Shown: piece by piece, positions 6,764 through 8,436 of the stretch
Layout of the letters: each line of letters begins with the position of its first letter
How positions within the stretch are numbered: the stretch's first letter is position 1
Assembly: GCA_929200455.1 (NCBI GenBank)
Contig: CAKMZR010000058.1
Span: 1-8,436, forward strand
From: an uncultured Alphaproteobacteria bacterium
Lineage (GTDB): Bacteria; Pseudomonadota; Alphaproteobacteria; CAKMZR01
DNA: 8,436 bases
Direction: 5' to 3'
Position numbers and translations under genes: made by a program
Notes under the pieces: generated by a model
Seen by the model: only the letters and a program-made list of their open reading frames with translations
The model's database searches: none
What the model was told of the DNA's origin: nothing

Positions 6764-6790
6764 TGTACTCTGCATCCCACAAAATTACAA
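6762..6790 (-). promoter_or_regulatory. Weak candidate promoter for ilvBNC
   Basis: On the - strand TTGTAA (6790-6785) and TACAAG (6767-6762) are separated by 17 bases, each matching its consensus at 4 of 6 positions. The predicted start near 6755 would give a leader of about 90 bases. Its -10 overlaps the -10 of the trkH candidate. An alternative -35, TTGAAA at 6754-6749, has only a poor -10 behind it. No attenuator with a branched-chain codon run or terminator hairpin is visible in the leader. Confidence 0.22.
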
Positions 6791-6870
6791 CACCCAAATT
6801 TATTCCCTCTCGCCAAAATATCACACCATCAAACACCCCCGCTTCCCCCTTCCCGCAACCCCAAAAACCC

Positions 6871-6885
6871 ATGACATCCTCGTGA
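6871..6885 (+). other. Possible four-codon mini-ORF coupled to the trkH start
   Basis: ATG ACA TCC TCG TGA begins at 6871 and its TGA overlaps the trkH GTG start at 6882-6884 (GTGA). trkH has no Shine-Dalgarno sequence and a GTG start, so re-initiation after this mini-ORF is a possible route to translation. A four-codon ORF is easily found by chance. Confidence 0.15.
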
Positions 6886-8336
6886 ATTTCGAATCCGTTC
6901 TCACCACCGTCGGTGCACTCCTCGTGATCCTCTCCCTCTTCATGCTCCCACCATTCACTGTTGCTTTGTGGTACCACGAACATGCTTCAGGATTCCTCAT
7001 GTCCGCTCTTGTCACCTTCTTCTTCGGTGCCCTCCTCTTCCTCTCTGCAAAAGGACCCTCTCACGTCTCCACAGGACGATCCGCTCGACAAGGATTCGCC
7101 ATGATCGCACTCTCTTGGAGTGCCGCAGGCTTCTTCTCATCACTCCCATTCCTCCTCACCATCGACAGTATCTCCATCACAAATGCCGTCTTCGAAGCCT
7201 TCTCCGGTATCACCACCACAGGTTCCACCGTCTTCACAAACCTCGACTCCATGGACAAAAGCGTCCTCCTTTGGCGTTCCTCCCTCCAATGGATCGGCGG
7301 AATCGGCTTCGTCGTCATGGCCGTCATCGTACTCCCCGCCCTCCAAATCGGCGGTATGCAACTCTTCCAAATCGAACTCTTCGAAGGCATGGAAAAAGAT
7401 AGCCCCAGAATCTCCCAAATCGGAAAAAATATCGCCATACTCTATCTCGCCCTCACCTCCCTCTGCTCTCTCTCTTACTTCCTCGCAGGCATGTCCTTCT
7501 TCGACGCCATCAACCACGCCATGACCACCGTCGCCACTGGAGGCTACAGCACACACGACAATTCCTTCGCCTACTTCCAATCTCCCTCCATCGAATTCAT
7601 CGCCGTCTTCTTCATGATCGTCGGCTCCCTACCCTTCATCATCCTCATTCACGCCCTAAAAGGACAACTCTACACCCTCTTCCGCGACGAACAAATACGT
7701 CTCTTCTTCCTCCTTTTCCTCTTCTTCCTCTTCCTCCTCAATATCTACCTCATCTTCGGAACTCCTCAACTCGAACCCTCACACGCATTCCGTATCTCCC
7801 TTTTCAACCTCACCTCCATCTTCACCGGAACAGGCTATGCTTCCGCTCCCTTCGACTCATGGGGACCCACCGCTCTTGCCATGTTCTTCTTCTTCATGTT
7901 CCTCGGAGGATGTGCCGGATCCACTTCTTGCGGAATCAAAATCTTCCGATTCCAAGTCCTCGGAAAAATCCTTCATAACCACATCCGTGGCGCCATTCAG
8001 CCATACGGCGTCTTCATCGCAAAATACAATGGACGTCCTCTCACCACACCCATCATACACTCCGTCATGTCCTTCATGGCTTGCTTCCTCCTCTTCTACA
8101 TCATCATCGCCGTCTTGCTTGCCGCTCATGGCCTCGACTTCCTCACAGCCCTTTCCGCAACCACCGCCGCCATCGCCAACGTCGGACCCGCCCTCGGCCC
8201 CATCGTCGGACCCTCAAGCACATTCCAAAATATACCAGAATCCGCAAAATGGATCCTCACCGCCGCCATGCTCCTCGGAAGACTCGATATTATCACCATA
8301 CTCGTACTCTTCTCTCCTCGCTTTTGGAGCTCATAA
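6882..8336 (+). CDS. trkH: Trk potassium uptake system membrane subunit TrkH
   Basis: A 484-residue polytopic inner-membrane protein that forms the potassium-conducting pore of the Trk system; its gating partner is the NAD/ATP-binding protein TrkA, whose gene is not in this window. Four pore-loop filter segments are visible: TTTGST (111-116, Gly114), VATGGY (217-222, Gly220), TGTGYA (315-320, Gly318) and NVGPALG (433-439, Gly435). The GGCAGSTSCGIKIFRF loop follows the third filter (342-357), and the end reads AMLLGRLDI...LFSPRFW, typical of TrkH. Hydrophobic helices fill the rest. The start is set at GTG 6882: MNFESVLTTVGALL aligns with the family N terminus and gives almost exactly the E. 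coli length (483). The frame is open back to a TTG at 6699, but that 61-codon stretch is not TrkH-like and contains the candidate promoter. No Shine-Dalgarno sequence is seen. Confidence 0.95.
   Translation: MNFESVLTTVGALLVILSLFMLPPFTVALWYHEHASGFLMSALVTFFFGALLFLSAKGPSHVSTGRSARQGFAMIALSWSAAGFFSSLPFLLTIDSISITNAVFEAFSGITTTGSTVFTNLDSMDKSVLLWRSSLQWIGGIGFVVMAVIVLPALQIGGMQLFQIELFEGMEKDSPRISQIGKNIAILYLALTSLCSLSYFLAGMSFFDAINHAMTTVATGGYSTHDNSFAYFQSPSIEFIAVFFMIVGSLPFIILIHALKGQLYTLFRDEQIRLFFLLFLFFLFLLNIYLIFGTPQLEPSHAFRISLFNLTSIFTGTGYASAPFDSWGPTALAMFFFFMFLGGCAGSTSCGIKIFRFQVLGKILHNHIRGAIQPYGVFIAKYNGRPLTTPIIHSVMSFMACFLLFYIIIAVLLAAHGLDFLTALSATTAAIANVGPALGPIVGPSSTFQNIPESAKWILTAAMLLGRLDIITILVLFSPRFWSS
7700..7739 (+). 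other. 40-base uninterrupted pyrimidine tract inside trkH
   Basis: Every base from 7700 to 7739 is C or T on the + strand. It encodes 13 consecutive leucine and phenylalanine codons (residues 274-286, after Arg273) of a transmembrane helix. Such tracts can adopt triplex DNA under supercoiling. The simplest cause is the sum of a hydrophobic helix and strong C-ending codon preference. Confidence 0.8.
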
Positions 8337-8436
8337 CCCCTGAACTCTTAATTTGCTCATCTCTCTCCTTCATGATAGTTTCTCCCTGACTTCACCCTAT
8401 CCCTCCTTCCCCCACACCCTTCCCCTCCCCCACCCC
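8337..8436 (+). terminator. C-rich region after trkH, possible Rho-dependent terminator
   Basis: These 100 bases between the trkH stop and the window edge contain no gene I can support and no hairpin with a T run. By hand count they have 50 C and 5 G, and bases 8389-8436 have no G at all. A long, unstructured, C-rich, G-poor transcript matches the known character of Rho utilisation sites, so trkH transcription may end here. A gene start just beyond the window cannot be judged. Confidence 0.25.
8395..8436 (-). other. G-quadruplex-capable tract on the - strand
   Basis: C runs on the + strand at 8395-8397, 8401-8403, 8409-8413, 8417-8419, 8422-8425, 8427-8431 and 8433-8436 are G runs of 3 to 5 on the - strand. 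The last five runs have loops of only 3, 2, 1 and 1 bases, which satisfies the standard G3+N1-7 quadruplex pattern with a spare tract. The tract may continue past the window end. Formation in the cell is an inference. Confidence 0.6.

Noticed and set aside
6699..6881. Upstream extension of trkH by 61 codons from a TTG
   Set aside because: The stretch is not hydrophobic or TrkH-like, and it contains the best promoter candidate. The GTG at 6882 gives the expected N terminus and length.
6664..6881. Transcription attenuator controlling ilvBNC
   Set aside because: I looked for a leader peptide with runs of Val, Leu or Ile codons and a terminator hairpin; neither is present on the - strand in this gap.
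1..8436. CRISPR arrays, insertion sequences, phage genes, tRNA or rRNA genes, defence or biosynthetic clusters
   Set aside because: No spaced identical repeats, transposase motifs, terminal inverted repeats, tRNA-like cloverleaf or rRNA-like stretch was seen; all the protein genes are housekeeping families.

Overview
This window looks like an ordinary chromosomal segment of a bacterium, most likely an alphaproteobacterium. That placement is an inference. It rests on the adjacent pairs plsX-fabH and glyA-nrdR, the ilvB-ilvN-ilvC order, the NrdR zinc-ribbon wording, the IlvC C-terminal tail and the GES thiamine motif of IlvB. No phage, transposon, CRISPR array, tRNA or rRNA is visible. All gaps between genes are shorter than 300 bases.

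Layout from left to right. The + strand carries the 3' end of plsX (2-184), fabH (225-1223), glyA (1332-2615) and nrdR (2739-3194). The - strand carries a branched-chain amino acid operon, transcribed ilvB (6663-4915), ilvN (4899-4381), ilvC (4314-3295), which converges on nrdR. Divergent from ilvB, on the + strand, is trkH (6882-8336), followed by about 100 bases of C-rich DNA with no gene.

Functionally, PlsX and FabH start phospholipid and fatty acid synthesis. GlyA feeds the one-carbon pool needed for thymidylate and purines, and NrdR represses ribonucleotide reductase genes, so these two touch DNA-precursor supply. IlvB and IlvN form acetohydroxyacid synthase, and IlvC is the next enzyme toward valine, isoleucine and leucine. 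TrkH is the membrane subunit of a Trk potassium uptake system whose cytoplasmic partner TrkA is not in the window.

The most striking property is compositional. The + strand is very rich in C and poor in G along most of the window, whichever strand carries the gene. This shapes codon choice, protein composition, the many long spurious antisense ORFs, the near absence of hairpin terminators and apparently the ribosome binding sites: ilvC and ilvN have good Shine-Dalgarno sequences, while the + strand genes have none that I can see. Other points to check are two similar + strand promoter candidates, a possible overlapping divergent promoter pair between ilvB and trkH, a G-quadruplex-capable tract at the right end and a degenerate tandem repeat before nrdR. 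I see no convincing novel biological system; all the genes belong to well-known families.
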